DNA of 64,000 nucleotides from JABDKH01 sp963768565 (GTDB lineage Bacteria > Bacteroidota > Rhodothermia > Rhodothermales > JABDKH01), in assembly GCA_963768565.1 (NCBI GenBank), contig CAVYIO010000035.1:117210-181209 (forward strand). The letters are read 5' to 3'. A program made the translations under genes and the position numbers. The notes under the pieces are model-generated. The model had not been told where the DNA came from. It worked only from the letters and a program-made list of their open reading frames with translations, and ran no database searches. Within the stretch, counting starts at the first letter, position 1, and each line of letters begins with the position of its first letter. Shown one piece after another: positions 38,245-48,266 of this stretch.

Positions 38245-40044
38245 TCAGACGATCGATTCGATTTCGTCTTCGAGAAGCTGCTTGCGATATAGATTTGCAT
38301 AGAGTCCGTCGACCTCAAGCAACTGCCGGTGCGTGCCCAGCTCCGCGACACGTCCTTTGTCGAGCACCGCGATCTGATCAGCATCCTGCACGGCCGAGAC
38401 GCGGTGACTCACGATCACAATGGTTCGGCGACCGTAGTGCCGACGCAGGTGCTCTAGAATCCGCCGCTCCGTATCCGTGTCGACGGCCGACAGCGCGTCG
38501 TCGAGAATGAGAATTCGCGGTCGACGGATGAGTGCACGCGCGATAGAAGTTCGTTGCTTCTGTCCTCCGGAAAGTGTGATGCCACGCTCCCCGACATACG
38601 TCTCGAAACCATCGGTCAGATCCTGAATATTGTCCAGCAACTCTGCTTCTCCAGCGACCTCCTCGATCGCTGACATGGCGGCATCCATGTCGCCGAAGGC
38701 GACGTTTGCCGCTACCGTATCACTGAACAGGAACACATCCTGCGGAACGTAGCCGATCGAGCCGCGGAGCGTTGCCAGCGGTATCGACCGGACCTCCATG
38801 CCGTCGACGAGCAACCGGCCCGAAGTGGGCTCGAGAAGTCGAGGAATCATCTCGACAAGCGTGCTCTTGCCGGAACCGGTCCGGCCCACGATCGCGAGGG
38901 TCGATCCGGCCGGCACGTCAATCGTAATGTCGTCAATGACCGGCTCGCCTTCGCCGTAGCTGAAGCCGACGCGATCGAACGATATGGCGCCCTCGAGCGA
39001 CTCGATACCCGGATCTGTGTGCTCGCCGTCTGCGATATCCGGTACCGTATCAAGAATCTCGGCGATGCGTGTGATCGATGCCGAGGCACGTTGAATCATC
39101 GTGATGACGAATCCCATGGAGGCGACGGGCCACGTCATGAGCGCCACGTAGATGATGTACTCGGCGATGTTGCCGATGGTGATGGCTCCTTCTACCACAA
39201 GTCGACCGCCCACCCAGACAACAATGATCGTTGACATTCCGACCAGCAGCAGGAATACGGGCCGCCAGGCCGCCTCCACCAGCGCCAGATCCAGCATGCG
39301 CCGGCGGTAGTGTCGGCTTTCCTCGTCAAAGACACCGGCCTCTGACGATTCGCGAGTGTACGCCTTCAAGACGCGGATTCCGGAAAGCGCCTCCTGGACA
39401 CGACTGGTCAACCGGGAGTATTGCTTCTGCAGCGCGTCGCTCCGTGAATGCACCATGTGTGCTACCAGAAACACGGATACCGCAAGGAATGGCATCGGAA
39501 TAAGTGCAAAAAGAGTCAGTCGCGGCGAAATGACGAACATGACCGTCATGGCTGTGACCACGATCACCAGCGCCCGGGTCAGGTACATGATGGCCGGACC
39601 GATGTAGCGGCGCACCTGCTCGATGTCCGACGTGGCGCGCGTCATGATATCGCCGGTCGGATGATTCAGGTAGAACGAGCGCGACAACTTCTGAACGTGT
39701 TCGTACAGCTCATTGCGCAGATCGAATTCGATATGTCGCGAGGCCACGACCACGGTCTGCCTCATCAGAAACGAGAACACACCACTCATGATGCTCAGTC
39801 CGAGCACCATCAGACCGAACAGGAGAAGCGTCACGAAGAAGGACGTGAAGAGATGAGACTGTGCGGCAGAGCCGCTGAAGACGCGGTACGTGGCTACAAA
39901 TCGCGGGATGCTGTCCACCGCCTGGCGCACCACCATCGGCACGGTAATCGAGAAGCCGGCCGATACCACCGCACACAGCAGACCCGGTACAAAGAGGTGC
40001 TTGTACTTCCAGTAGAATCTGTTCAGTCGGCCCAGCGGTCGCAT
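38245..40044 (-). CDS. ABC exporter half with degenerate Walker B
   Basis: A 599-residue type IV ABC exporter: six membrane helices (to about 320) and a nucleotide-binding domain with Walker A VGRTGSGKST, Q-loop GYVPQDVFLFSDTV, canonical signature LSGGQKQRTSIARAL and Walker B ILILDDALSAVDTD. The residue after Walker B Asp is Asp, not Glu, so its own ATP site is predicted to hydrolyse poorly. With the exporter half at 35483-37293 (Glu present, altered signature) it matches the asymmetric TM287/288, LmrCD and BmrCD pairs. ATG at 40044 is taken; TTG at 40047 is the alternative. Substrate unknown: drugs, lipids or peptides are all possible. Confidence 0.92.
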   Translation of the reverse strand: MRPLGRLNRFYWKYKHLFVPGLLCAVVSAGFSITVPMVVRQAVDSIPRFVATYRVFSGSAAQSHLFTSFFVTLLLFGLMVLGLSIMSGVFSFLMRQTVVVASRHIEFDLRNELYEHVQKLSRSFYLNHPTGDIMTRATSDIEQVRRYIGPAIMYLTRALVIVVTAMTVMFVISPRLTLFALIPMPFLAVSVFLVAHMVHSRSDALQKQYSRLTSRVQEALSGIRVLKAYTRESSEAGVFDEESRHYRRRMLDLALVEAAWRPVFLLLVGMSTIIVVWVGGRLVVEGAITIGNIAEYIIYVALMTWPVASMGFVITMIQRASASITRIAEILDTVPDIADGEHTDPGIESLEGAISFDRVGFSYGEGEPVIDDITIDVPAGSTLAIVGRTGSGKSTLVEMIPRLLEPTSGRLLVDGMEVRSIPLATLRGSIGYVPQDVFLFSDTVAANVAFGDMDAAMSAIEEVAGEAELLDNIQDLTDGFETYVGERGITLSGGQKQRTSIARALIRRPRILILDDALSAVDTDTERRILEHLRRHYGRRTIVIVSHRVSAVQDADQIAVLDKGRVAELGTHRQLLEVDGLYANLYRKQLLEDEIESIV

Positions 40045-40078
40045 CAATCAGTAATCAATTTGCAGTCCAATACTCAAT

Positions 40079-40528
40079 TCATCCGACTCGCCAACTCACG
40101 GGAATGTCCCGGTCAAGTTCCTCGTGGACGATCCCCAGCAGCCGACGCTGTTCCGGCCAACATAGCAACTGGCACGCCGCTTCGTAATCGTACCATCCAA
40201 ACGCATCGTGTTCATGGTTCAGGACGGGATCGCGATCGATCTCTGCGGCGAACGCCGGAATAACACGAACCGTATCCTTCTCCCACTCAAAGAAGACATT
40301 CGCAGACGGGATGGCCCACATCACGAGCGGTTTGCAGCCGGTCTCCTCCTCCAATTCGCGGCCGGCTGCCTGCCAGGCCGTCTCCGAGTCCAGAATCTTG
40401 CCTCCTACCATGCGCCAGTCACCTGAGTAAATGACCCCGGGGCGTCTGCGCAGCAGAAGATACTCACGGTCTGCCGCGGAGCCGCGGTACGGGTACACGT
40501 CCACGAGATTGGCGACGACGTCGGCCAT
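40079..40528 (-). CDS. Nudix hydrolase
   Basis: A 149-residue Nudix protein. The Nudix box is GGKILDSETAWQAAGREL followed by EEETGC, with all key residues (G-x5-E-x7-RELxEExG) in place. The N-terminal part VANLVDVYPYRGSAADREYLLLRRR and the later FFEWEKDTVRVIPAF resemble dATP/dihydroneopterin-triphosphate pyrophosphohydrolases. First gene of the Nudix-ABC-rnz-ABC series on this strand, 34 bases before the ABC start. Substrate not determined. Confidence 0.9.
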   Translation of the reverse strand: MADVVANLVDVYPYRGSAADREYLLLRRRPGVIYSGDWRMVGGKILDSETAWQAAGRELEEETGCKPLVMWAIPSANVFFEWEKDTVRVIPAFAAEIDRDPVLNHEHDAFGWYDYEAACQLLCWPEQRRLLGIVHEELDRDIPVSWRVG

Positions 40529-40616
40529 TGGCTGCGGAGATACGGTTGATAGGGATAGTATTCGTACAATTTACTACGTTTAGGCACGTTCGACGCAGGC
40601 CGTTTCGTGGTATAGA

Positions 40617-41935
40617 ATGCCGGAACTGACTACATCATCAAAATCAACCAATCCGCGGCTGGGTCAGCTGCAGCTCGAGAACCAGCGCCTTCGGCGAGCG
40701 GTCGAAGAGCTGTCAATTCTCAACGATCTGGCAACGGCCATTGGCGGGACGAGCGATCCGACGGAAATCATGCGGATTATCGTTAAAAAGATCGCTGAAA
40801 ACAGTGGGCGCGGAGCAGGGGGTCATCACGCTCATCGACCAGAAAACGAACGATCCGTCGAAGACGCTGATCCGCACCATGGAGAGTTCGAAAGAGCAGC
40901 AGGCGATCCATCCAGACCAGAGTGTGCTTGGATGGATGATGACGTATCAGCGGCCGCTCGTAATCAACGACACCGAATCTGACGTGACGATTCAAGGGCA
41001 CAAAGTGGGATCCGTCCGTCCGATCAATTCTTTGCGTCCCGATGATCTCGCGGTCCAATCTGATCGGTACGCTCACCATCTACAACAAGAAGGCGTCCGG
41101 TGGTTTCACGGAACCGGATCAGCGACTCGTGGCCATCCTGGCCGGCCAGTCGGCGCAGGTGCTGGAGAACGCGAGGCTCCACGACGAGGAGCAGGCCTAC
41201 CAGACGATGCAGGAGGAACTGCAGGTTGCGAATCAGATTCAGTCGAGGCTCCTTCCGCAGAGTATGCCGGAGATCGACGGATACGATATCGCCGGAACGA
41301 GTTTGCCTGCCCAATCGGTTGGGGGTGATTTTTTTGACTTCGTTTCTCTTGAGAACGGGGAGCTCTGCTTCTGGGTCGGTGACGTGGCCGGAAAAGGTTT
41401 GCCGGCTGCCCTCACGATGGCCACCGTGCAGGCCACGCTTCGAGGAAGCACAGCCTCTTCGCACGAGACGGCAAACTGTCTGTCGACGGCAAACCGATAC
41501 CTTTGCGCCAACACGGCCAGGGGCATGTTCGTAACGCTGTTCGTCGGATTCCTCAATCCATTGAGGCACATACTCCGCTATGGCAACGCGGGGCACAACC
41601 GGCCGATGCTGTTCCGGGAAGGAGAGCCGACTCGCGCGCTCGACGACGGAGATCTCGTACTCGGTTTCTCGGAGGAGATCGTCTACAGCGAGTGGCGTGA
41701 AACGCTCCAACCCGGCGACATCGCACTTGTGTTCTCCGACGGAATCACAGAGTCCATGAACCGGGCGCGAGATCAGTTTGGCGATGACCGACTTGCAGAG
41801 ACCGTCATGGCCCATCGAAACAAGCGGGCAGCCGAGATTATTGAGAGCATCGTGGCAGAGGTTGAGGCCCATGCCGACGGCGAGGCACAGGCCGATGACC
41901 TCACTATCGTGATTATCAAACGGTCACGAGAGTGA
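40617..41935 (+). CDS. GAF-SpoIIE serine phosphatase, two frameshifts
   Basis: A response phosphatase of about 438 residues after repair, of the RsbU/SpoIIE type. The N-terminal frame gives a coiled coil (LQLENQRLRRAVEELSILND) leading into a GAF domain, and breaks at a run of three G (40806-40808, one too many). The next frame gives GAEQGVITLIDQKTNDPS and SVLGWMMTYQRPLVIND, then breaks near 41019-41021; the third frame resumes at SILCVPMISRSNLIGTLTIYN. The catalytic PP2C domain follows: DIAGTSLPAQSVGGDFFDF, VGDVAGKGLPAAL and the C-terminal FSDGITE and QADDLTIVII, with the metal-binding Asp residues intact. Such enzymes usually act on anti-sigma antagonists; none is beside it. Confidence 0.82.
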
Positions 41936-42034
41936 CCCGTGGAGCGTTTCCGCCCAATGATGTTGACTATCTGCAAACCAACCTGTACCGTCAATCAGAG
42001 CGTCGTCCGCTCAAAGGTAGCCGAGAGGTAATTC

Positions 42035-42784
42035 ATGTTTATGCGGTTCGTAAGATTGTCAGTCAAGCCGGAGTCCCTTGACGAGTACGTCAAGTTCTTC
42101 GAAGAGGTTGACTCCAAGGCGCTGCACAAGATCGATGGTTGCCTGTTCGCAGGACTTATCCGGGCTGAGAGCAACTCCAGCGACTGCATCGCCCTGACGC
42201 TATGGAAAAGTGCCGGTCACGCTCGAGCGTATGAAGAGAGCGGGCAATACGCCAAGCTGCTTGATGACAACCGACCCTTCCTTATTGATTCTTCGGAGTG
42301 GAGGGTGCAGCTCTCCGACGATCTGACGCTTCAGTACGCGCCTGTCGATAGCGAACCCCAGGTCGACACGTTTGAGGTGACGGCATCGACGGAGGACGAT
42401 GCCCCGACAGAGGATGAACTCTCGCACATGTTTCTGCGGACCACCACGCTGAACGTGCAGCCCGGCAAGGAGAGCGCCTTCGTCAAGCTTTACACAGAGA
42501 AGATCATCCCGGCACTCAAACAGGTCGATGGTTTCCGACACGCCTTTCTGGTGGAGAGTACTCAGGATCCGTCCGACATGCTTTCGGTGACGGTGTGGGA
42601 GAACCACCAAAAGGCGGAAGCCTATGAGGAGAGCGGGCGGTTCGGGTATCTCGTGGATGAAGTGAAGCCTCTGCTGTCGTCTCTCTTTCAGTGGAAATTC
42701 TCGCTCGATTCGTCCAAGAAAGACAGCGTCGTGACTTCCGACGACCTGCGTGTCGAGGGTTTTGAGATGCTCACGGGTGATTGA
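42035..42784 (+). CDS. tandem antibiotic biosynthesis monooxygenase (ABM)-like protein
   Basis: A 249-residue protein with two ferredoxin-like ABM domains joined by an acidic linker. The first (about 1-95) has MRFVRLSVKPESLDEYVKFFEEV and the second (about 130-225) FLRTTTLNVQPGKESAFVKLY; each ends in a matching AEAYEESGRF or ARAYEESGQY motif, showing duplication. ABM-fold proteins include small oxygenases and haem-degrading enzymes, but many have unknown roles, and no catalytic set can be confirmed here. It stands alone between the phosphatase gene and gyrA. Confidence 0.82.
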   Translation: MFMRFVRLSVKPESLDEYVKFFEEVDSKALHKIDGCLFAGLIRAESNSSDCIALTLWKSAGHARAYEESGQYAKLLDDNRPFLIDSSEWRVQLSDDLTLQYAPVDSEPQVDTFEVTASTEDDAPTEDELSHMFLRTTTLNVQPGKESAFVKLYTEKIIPALKQVDGFRHAFLVESTQDPSDMLSVTVWENHQKAEAYEESGRFGYLVDEVKPLLSSLFQWKFSLDSSKKDSVVTSDDLRVEGFEMLTGD

Positions 42785-43022
42785 TTCGGGATGTCCTTGC
42801 GGTGGCTCGCCTGGACGCGTCATTTCACTGATTTTGAAGCATTTCGGGTGCCTTATTTGCTGGACGCGCACGCCGCAGTTTCGTACCTTTCAGCACCCAT
42901 TTTTGAGGCCCTGACGTACGGCGTCGTACACTCCCAGCGTAGCGCCGATCCTGCCACTTTTCGAGCACCGTGAGCCGTTGCGATTACGGGTCCACACCTT
43001 CCCAGAGTCCGAATAGAATATC

Positions 43023-45620
43023 ATGGAGCAGGACGATTTCCGCATAGTCCCGATTAACATCGAGGAGGAGATGAAGTCCTCCTACATCGACTATTCGATG
43101 TCGGTGATCGTAGGTCGGGCCCTGCCGGATGTTCGCGACGGATTGAAGCCTGTTCATCGCCGCGTGCTGTACGGCATGAGCGAACTGGGGTTGACCGCCG
43201 CAAGTTCGTTCAAGAAGAGCGCCAGAATCGTCGGAGAGGTTCTCGGAAAGTATCACCCCCACGGAGACACGGCCGTCTACGATACGATGGTCCGGATGGC
43301 GCAGGAATTCTCCATGCGGTATCCGCTCGTGCACGGCCAGGGAAACTTTGGATCCGTGGACGGCGACCGGGCAGCGGCAATGCGATATACGGAGGCACGC
43401 ATGACGCGCCTCGCCGAGGAGATGCTTCGGGATATCGACAAGGAAACGGTCAACTATCAGGAAAACTTTGACGGTTCTCTGAAAGAGCCCGTCGTCCTGC
43501 CGTCGGCGTACCCGAATCTGCTCGTCAATGGCACGGATGGCATCGCCGTTGGAATGGCCACGAAGATTCCTCCTCACAATCTCGGCGAAGTGATTGATGG
43601 AATCCTCGCGTTCATCGACGACCCGGAAATCACCATCGACGGGTTGATGAACCATATTCCCGCCCCGGACTTCCCGACGGCTGGAATTATCTACGGTCAC
43701 GTCGGTGTCAGGCTCGCCTACCACACGGGCAAGGGACGCGTCGTGATGCGTGCGCGAATCGAAGAAGAGGAGATCCGTCCCGGCAAGCATGCTCTGGTGA
43801 TTACGGAAATCCCGTTCCAGGTGAACAAGAGCACGCTCATCGAGAAGATCGCACACCTCGCTCGCGAAGGCCGCATCGAAGGGATCACCGACCTCCGTGA
43901 CGAGAGCGACCGCGACGGAATGCGAATCGTGATCGAACTCAGGCGTGATGCGATGCCGCTCGTCGTCCAGAACCAGCTGTACAAGTTCACGCCGTGCCAG
44001 CAGACGTTCGGCGTAAACTTCGTGGCGCTCGTGAACGGCCGGCCCCGGACGCTCACGCTGAAGGAGGCCATCACGCATTATGTCGACCACCGGCACGAAA
44101 TCGTTGTTCGACGCACGGAGTACGACCTACGAAAGGCCGAAGAACGCGCCCACGTCCTGGAAGGCCTGAAGATCGCGCTCGATCACCTCGACGCCGTCAT
44201 CACGATAATCCGGAACTCACCGGATACGGACGCCGCCCGACAGAACCTGATGGACGGCGTGCTGCCCGCTCACCTGACCAAAGCTCAACTGGAACGGCTC
44301 GGCCTCCCGACCGAAGGAAAGCCCCTGTTCTCGCTCAGTGAGATCCAGGCAAAAGCGATCCTGGATATGCGCCTGAGCCGACTGACCGGACTCGAGCGCC
44401 AGAAGGTCGAGGATGAGTATCGTGATCTGTTGCAGCAGATCGAACGCTTCAAGAGCATCCTCGGAAACGAGGGGCTCCGCATGCAGATCATCAAGGACGA
44501 GCTCGCGGAAGTCAAATCGAAGTATGCAGACGCCCGCCGCACCGAGATCGACTATACCGGAGGCGATGACCTCATCGTCGAAGATCTCGTCGAAGACGAT
44601 CAGATGGTCGTTACCGTCAGCTGGCAGGGTCTGATCAAGCGGACCAACGTAAGCGAGTACCGGAAGCAGGGCCGTGGCGGTATCGGCATGCGCGGCAGTG
44701 GAATGCGAGACGAGGACTACATCGAACATCTGTTCGTGTCCTACAATCACGACTACCTCCTCTTCTTCACCGACCACGGGCGGTGCTACTGGCTGCGCGT
44801 CTACGAAATTCCCGAAGGAGCCCGAACGGGCAAGGGCCGATCAATCCGAAATCTGATTCAGATCAGCCCGGAGGACCGTATTCAGGCCGTGCTCCCTATC
44901 TCGAAGGAGAACTTCCGCGACGAGCAGTTCCTGGACAGCCATTACGTGTTCATGGCGTCGCGCGGAGGCAAGGTCAAGAAGACGCAGTTGTCCGCGTTCA
45001 GTCGGCCGCGTGTCGACGGCATCATAGCAATCTCGGTCGTCGAGGGCGATCAATTGCTCGAGGCCAAACTCACTGATGGCGGGGCACATATTATTCTCGC
45101 CTCGTCGGCCGGCCTATCGGTTCAGTTCGATGAGGAAGATGTGCGGCCGACCGGTCGCAATACGCAGGGTGTGCGCGGCATTTCGCTCCGAAAAGGACAG
45201 GAAGCGATCGGGATGATCGTGCTGAAGGGAGACTCACCGCAAAAGCAGGTTCTGTCGATCAGTTCGAACGGCTACGGCAAGAGAACGGAAGTCGAAGACT
45301 ACCGTCTGCAGAGCCGCGGCGGCAAGGGGATCATCACCCAGAAGACCACCGAGAAGACGGGCACTGTCGTCGCCATCAAGGCCGTGCTGGAAACGGACGA
45401 CCTCATGATCGTCACGCAGAAGGGTCTGCTGATCCGCATGCACGTCGCCGGCATCAGTACGCTTGGACGAAACACACAGGGAGTGCGACTCATCAAGATG
45501 AAGTCCGGCGACTCCATCGCAGACGTGACGCGACTCGTGGTCGACGACGACGATGACGATGACGAGAGTGGTGCGGAGACGATTGTGCCCTCAACCAACG
45601 GCTCTCCCGTCGCGTCGTAG
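43023..45620 (+). CDS. gyrA: DNA gyrase subunit A
   Basis: An 865-residue GyrA. The start FRIVPINIEEEMKSSYIDYSMSVIVGRALPDVRDGLKPVHRRVLY is typical. The catalytic Tyr lies in AAAMRYTEARM (about residue 121), and the quinolone-resistance region reads HPHGDTAVYDT, so the position equal to E. coli Ser83 is Thr and Asp87 is kept. The C-terminal domain has six beta-pinwheel blades and the GyrA box in QSRGGKG, which mark gyrase rather than topoisomerase IV. An acidic tail of consecutive Asp residues ends the protein. gyrB is not in the window. ATG at 43023. Confidence 0.97.
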   Translation: MEQDDFRIVPINIEEEMKSSYIDYSMSVIVGRALPDVRDGLKPVHRRVLYGMSELGLTAASSFKKSARIVGEVLGKYHPHGDTAVYDTMVRMAQEFSMRYPLVHGQGNFGSVDGDRAAAMRYTEARMTRLAEEMLRDIDKETVNYQENFDGSLKEPVVLPSAYPNLLVNGTDGIAVGMATKIPPHNLGEVIDGILAFIDDPEITIDGLMNHIPAPDFPTAGIIYGHVGVRLAYHTGKGRVVMRARIEEEEIRPGKHALVITEIPFQVNKSTLIEKIAHLAREGRIEGITDLRDESDRDGMRIVIELRRDAMPLVVQNQLYKFTPCQQTFGVNFVALVNGRPRTLTLKEAITHYVDHRHEIVVRRTEYDLRKAEERAHVLEGLKIALDHLDAVITIIRNSPDTDAARQNLMDGVLPAHLTKAQLERLGLPTEGKPLFSLSEIQAKAILDMRLSRLTGLERQKVEDEYRDLLQQIERFKSILGNEGLRMQIIKDELAEVKSKYADARRTEIDYTGGDDLIVEDLVEDDQMVVTVSWQGLIKRTNVSEYRKQGRGGIGMRGSGMRDEDYIEHLFVSYNHDYLLFFTDHGRCYWLRVYEIPEGARTGKGRSIRNLIQISPEDRIQAVLPISKENFRDEQFLDSHYVFMASRGGKVKKTQLSAFSRPRVDGIIAISVVEGDQLLEAKLTDGGAHIILASSAGLSVQFDEEDVRPTGRNTQGVRGISLRKGQEAIGMIVLKGDSPQKQVLSISSNGYGKRTEVEDYRLQSRGGKGIITQKTTEKTGTVVAIKAVLETDDLMIVTQKGLLIRMHVAGISTLGRNTQGVRLIKMKSGDSIADVTRLVVDDDDDDDESGAETIVPSTNGSPVAS

Positions 45621-45621
45621 G

Positions 45622-47016
45622 TCAGGCCGATCCGTTGGCCTCGACGGCGTGCAGTGCGTCGATCAGCAGTCCGAGCCCTTCGTCGATCTCCTTCGCTGTG
45701 ATGGTCAACGGCGAACGGAATCTGAGTGACTTCTGTCCGCAGCCCAGAATCACGAGTCCCGTCTTGAAGCATCGGGCCCGTACAGCGTCCCGCATGGCTG
45801 TCGTCGGCAGATCAAACGCGCACATAAGGCCGCGGCCCCGGGCGCCCGAGATGGCCGCCTCCGATTCCTCCAGTTCGCGAAGACGCTTCAGCAGGTAGTC
45901 GCCGACGGACGCGGCGTTCTGCACGAGATTGTCCTCTTCGATGATCTCAAGGATCCGGTCAAATCGGACCATGTCGACAAGATTGCCGCCCCACGTGGAG
46001 TTGATGCGGCTGGGCAGCTCGAACACGTGATTGTCGACCTCCTCAATCTTGCGGCCAGCCAGAATGCCGCACACCTGCGTCTTCTTGCCAAAGCAGAGGA
46101 TGTCGGGTTCGACTCCAAGGGCCTGGTGCGCCCAGAACTCACCCGTGATGCCGACGCCGGACTGGACTTCGTCAAACACCAGCAGGGCGTCGTTCTCGTG
46201 GGCAAGATCTTTCAGCGACTGCAGGAATTGAGGCCGAAAGTGGTTGTCGCCGCCTTCACCCTGAATCGGTTCGATGACCACGCACGCGATGTCGTCCCTG
46301 CGCTCACGGAAATGAATCTTCGCCTGGTCGAGGGCGAGCTGCTCGCGGTGCTCCAGATCCTGCAGCCGTTTGTCCGTAATCGGAAACTCGATCTTCGGAT
46401 TGCTGACACGCGGCCAGTCGAACCGCGGGAAGTACATCGTCTTCCTCGGGTCGGCCGTGTTCGTCAGCGAAAGCGTGTAACCGGTGCGGCCGTGGAAGGA
46501 CTGCTCGAAATGCATCACCTGGCTTCCAAGCTCGCGCCGGTGACCTTTCCGGAAGTTCTTTCGAACCTTCCAGTCGAACGCTGTCTTGAGTGCGTTTTCG
46601 ACCGCCAGTGCGCCACCCGACACGAAGAAGGCATGGGGCAGATAATCCGGGATGCCGACACGGCTGAACGTATCGACGAAACGAGCCAGGTGTACGGTGT
46701 ACACGTCCGAGTTCGTGACCTTATTGAGGGCTGCTTCGGTAAGACGCTTCATGAAGTCCGCATCTTCCGTGAGTTTGGGATGATTCATCCCCAGCGCGTT
46801 CGAAGCGAAGAACCCGAAGAAGTCGATAAAAGCGCTTCCGGAATTCGCATCCAGAAGATGCACGCCATGGCTCTTCTCCATATCGAGAACCATGTGAAAA
46901 CCGTCCGTCAACAGGTGACGGCCCAGAACCTTCTTCACGACGTCTGGCGTCACAGACATCTTCGAAACGACTTCCATAGACAGCCTATTCGTAATATCCG
47001 AAGCCTGAACAGCCAT
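45622..47016 (-). CDS. lat: L-lysine 6-transaminase
   Basis: A 464-residue class III PLP aminotransferase of the lysine epsilon-aminotransferase type, which moves the 6-amino group of lysine to 2-oxoglutarate, giving aminoadipate semialdehyde. Motifs include FIDFFGFFASNALGMNHP near the start, FVSGGALAVENALK, FEQSFHGRTGYTLSLTN, EPIQGEGGDNHF, FDEVQSGVGITGEFWAHQ and the PLP Lys in CFGKKTQVCG. Met at 46977 is an alternative start. It converges with gyrA (1 base between stops) and is divergent from lipA. The dehydrogenase that would take the product to aminoadipate is not nearby. Confidence 0.9.
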   Translation of the reverse strand: MAVQASDITNRLSMEVVSKMSVTPDVVKKVLGRHLLTDGFHMVLDMEKSHGVHLLDANSGSAFIDFFGFFASNALGMNHPKLTEDADFMKRLTEAALNKVTNSDVYTVHLARFVDTFSRVGIPDYLPHAFFVSGGALAVENALKTAFDWKVRKNFRKGHRRELGSQVMHFEQSFHGRTGYTLSLTNTADPRKTMYFPRFDWPRVSNPKIEFPITDKRLQDLEHREQLALDQAKIHFRERRDDIACVVIEPIQGEGGDNHFRPQFLQSLKDLAHENDALLVFDEVQSGVGITGEFWAHQALGVEPDILCFGKKTQVCGILAGRKIEEVDNHVFELPSRINSTWGGNLVDMVRFDRILEIIEEDNLVQNAASVGDYLLKRLRELEESEAAISGARGRGLMCAFDLPTTAMRDAVRARCFKTGLVILGCGQKSLRFRSPLTITAKEIDEGLGLLIDALHAVEANGSA

Positions 47017-47127
47017 CGCGACCGTCCGGGTTCGGGATCAATTTGTCCGGGATCGTGGTTGCCCAAACCCTCGCGCGCGACGCGCGTTGAACTCGGCAAC
47101 AACGACGAAACCAGGAAAGAACACCTC

Positions 47128-48132
47128 ATGGCCGGAACCAGCCACGAGAACGACAAGACGGCCAGAACACCCCGCCTCCCGGGGCAAATCAGCCTGAAAC
47201 ACGTTTCGCGTGAGACAATCAATGCAACGGGCGATGGCGATCCGGGTTTCGTTGAATTGCCGGTTGTCGAGGCCGTCGCGACGGCTCCCGACAGGGTTCG
47301 AAGACCGGACTGGTTGCGGGTCAAGCTGCCGTACGGAAAGACGTACAAGAATCTCGTCGATATCATCGACACGCATGAGCTCCACACGGTCTGCCAGAGC
47401 GCCCGATGCCCAAACATGGGCGAGTGCTGGACGGCAGGCACTGCCACGTTCATGATTCTGGGAAATGTGTGCACCCGATCGTGCGGGTTCTGCGCCGTGC
47501 TAACGGGAAGGCCCGACGAAGGGCTCGACTACGACGAACCCCGCCGCGTAGCCGACGCTGTGAAGAAGATGGGCGTCAAGCACGCCGTCATTACCAGCGT
47601 AAACCGCGACGAACGCAAAGACGGCGGCGCTCCGATATTCGCCGATACTATCCGGCTCATTCGTGAAGCGACCTCGGGGTGTACCGTCGAGGTGTTGATT
47701 CCTGATTTCCGTGGTCTCTGGGACGCACTCCAGATCGTGCTCGACGAACGGCCCGACATTCTCAATCATAACGTCGAGACTGTGCCACGCCTCTACCGGA
47801 AAGTGCGGCCCCAGGCCGAATACCGGCGATCCCTCGAGGTGCTCAGCAGGTCGAAGGCTCAGAGCCTGCGCACGAAAAGCGGAATCATGGTCGGACTGGG
47901 CGAGATCGACGAAGAGGTGCTTGCACTTATGGATGACTTCGCGACCATTGGCCTGGACGTCATGACCATCGGGCAGTATCTGCAGCCGACGCGCATGCAC
48001 TTGCCGGTCGAAGAGTTTGTTCACCCGGACAAGTTCGCGTGGTACAAGGAGGAGGGCGAAAAACGGGGGATCGAACATGTCGAGAGTGGCCCGCTCGTTC
48101 GCTCGTCCTACCACGCTGAGCGACACGTGTAG
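47128..48132 (+). CDS. lipA: lipoyl synthase
   Basis: A 334-residue radical SAM enzyme that inserts two sulfurs into octanoyl chains on lipoyl domains. The auxiliary cluster cysteines lie in CQSARCPNMGEC (about 92-103) and the radical SAM motif in CTRSCGFCAV (about 121-130). Later motifs are NRDERKDGGAPIFADT, NHNVETVPRLY, KSGIMVGLGE and PTRMHLPVEEFVHP, with the final cluster-binding RSSYHAE. ATG at 47128 is chosen for length and start; the frame happens to be open far upstream, antisense to lat. lipB is not in the window. Confidence 0.95.
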   Translation: MAGTSHENDKTARTPRLPGQISLKHVSRETINATGDGDPGFVELPVVEAVATAPDRVRRPDWLRVKLPYGKTYKNLVDIIDTHELHTVCQSARCPNMGECWTAGTATFMILGNVCTRSCGFCAVLTGRPDEGLDYDEPRRVADAVKKMGVKHAVITSVNRDERKDGGAPIFADTIRLIREATSGCTVEVLIPDFRGLWDALQIVLDERPDILNHNVETVPRLYRKVRPQAEYRRSLEVLSRSKAQSLRTKSGIMVGLGEIDEEVLALMDDFATIGLDVMTIGQYLQPTRMHLPVEEFVHPDKFAWYKEEGEKRGIEHVESGPLVRSSYHAERHV

Positions 48133-48266
48133 TGTTGCGCCTATTCATCCCGATTTCGACGCCTGCAAGGGTACGCCGGAGCACACCCCGCGAAATCCGT
48201 CGATATATTTTGTTTTCCTGAATCCGCATGGCGCGGGCGACCTCACCCGGCACAACTGATCGACCC

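Noticed and set aside
43280..43320. Quinolone-resistance mutation in gyrA (Thr where E. coli has Ser83).
   Set aside because: Thr is a common natural residue at this place in other bacteria and cannot be read as acquired resistance.
46027..47127. Long open frame upstream of and in phase with lipA, which would add about 367 residues.
   Set aside because: It is antisense to the well-supported lysine 6-aminotransferase gene; the added residues show no domain, and LipA starts normally at 47128.
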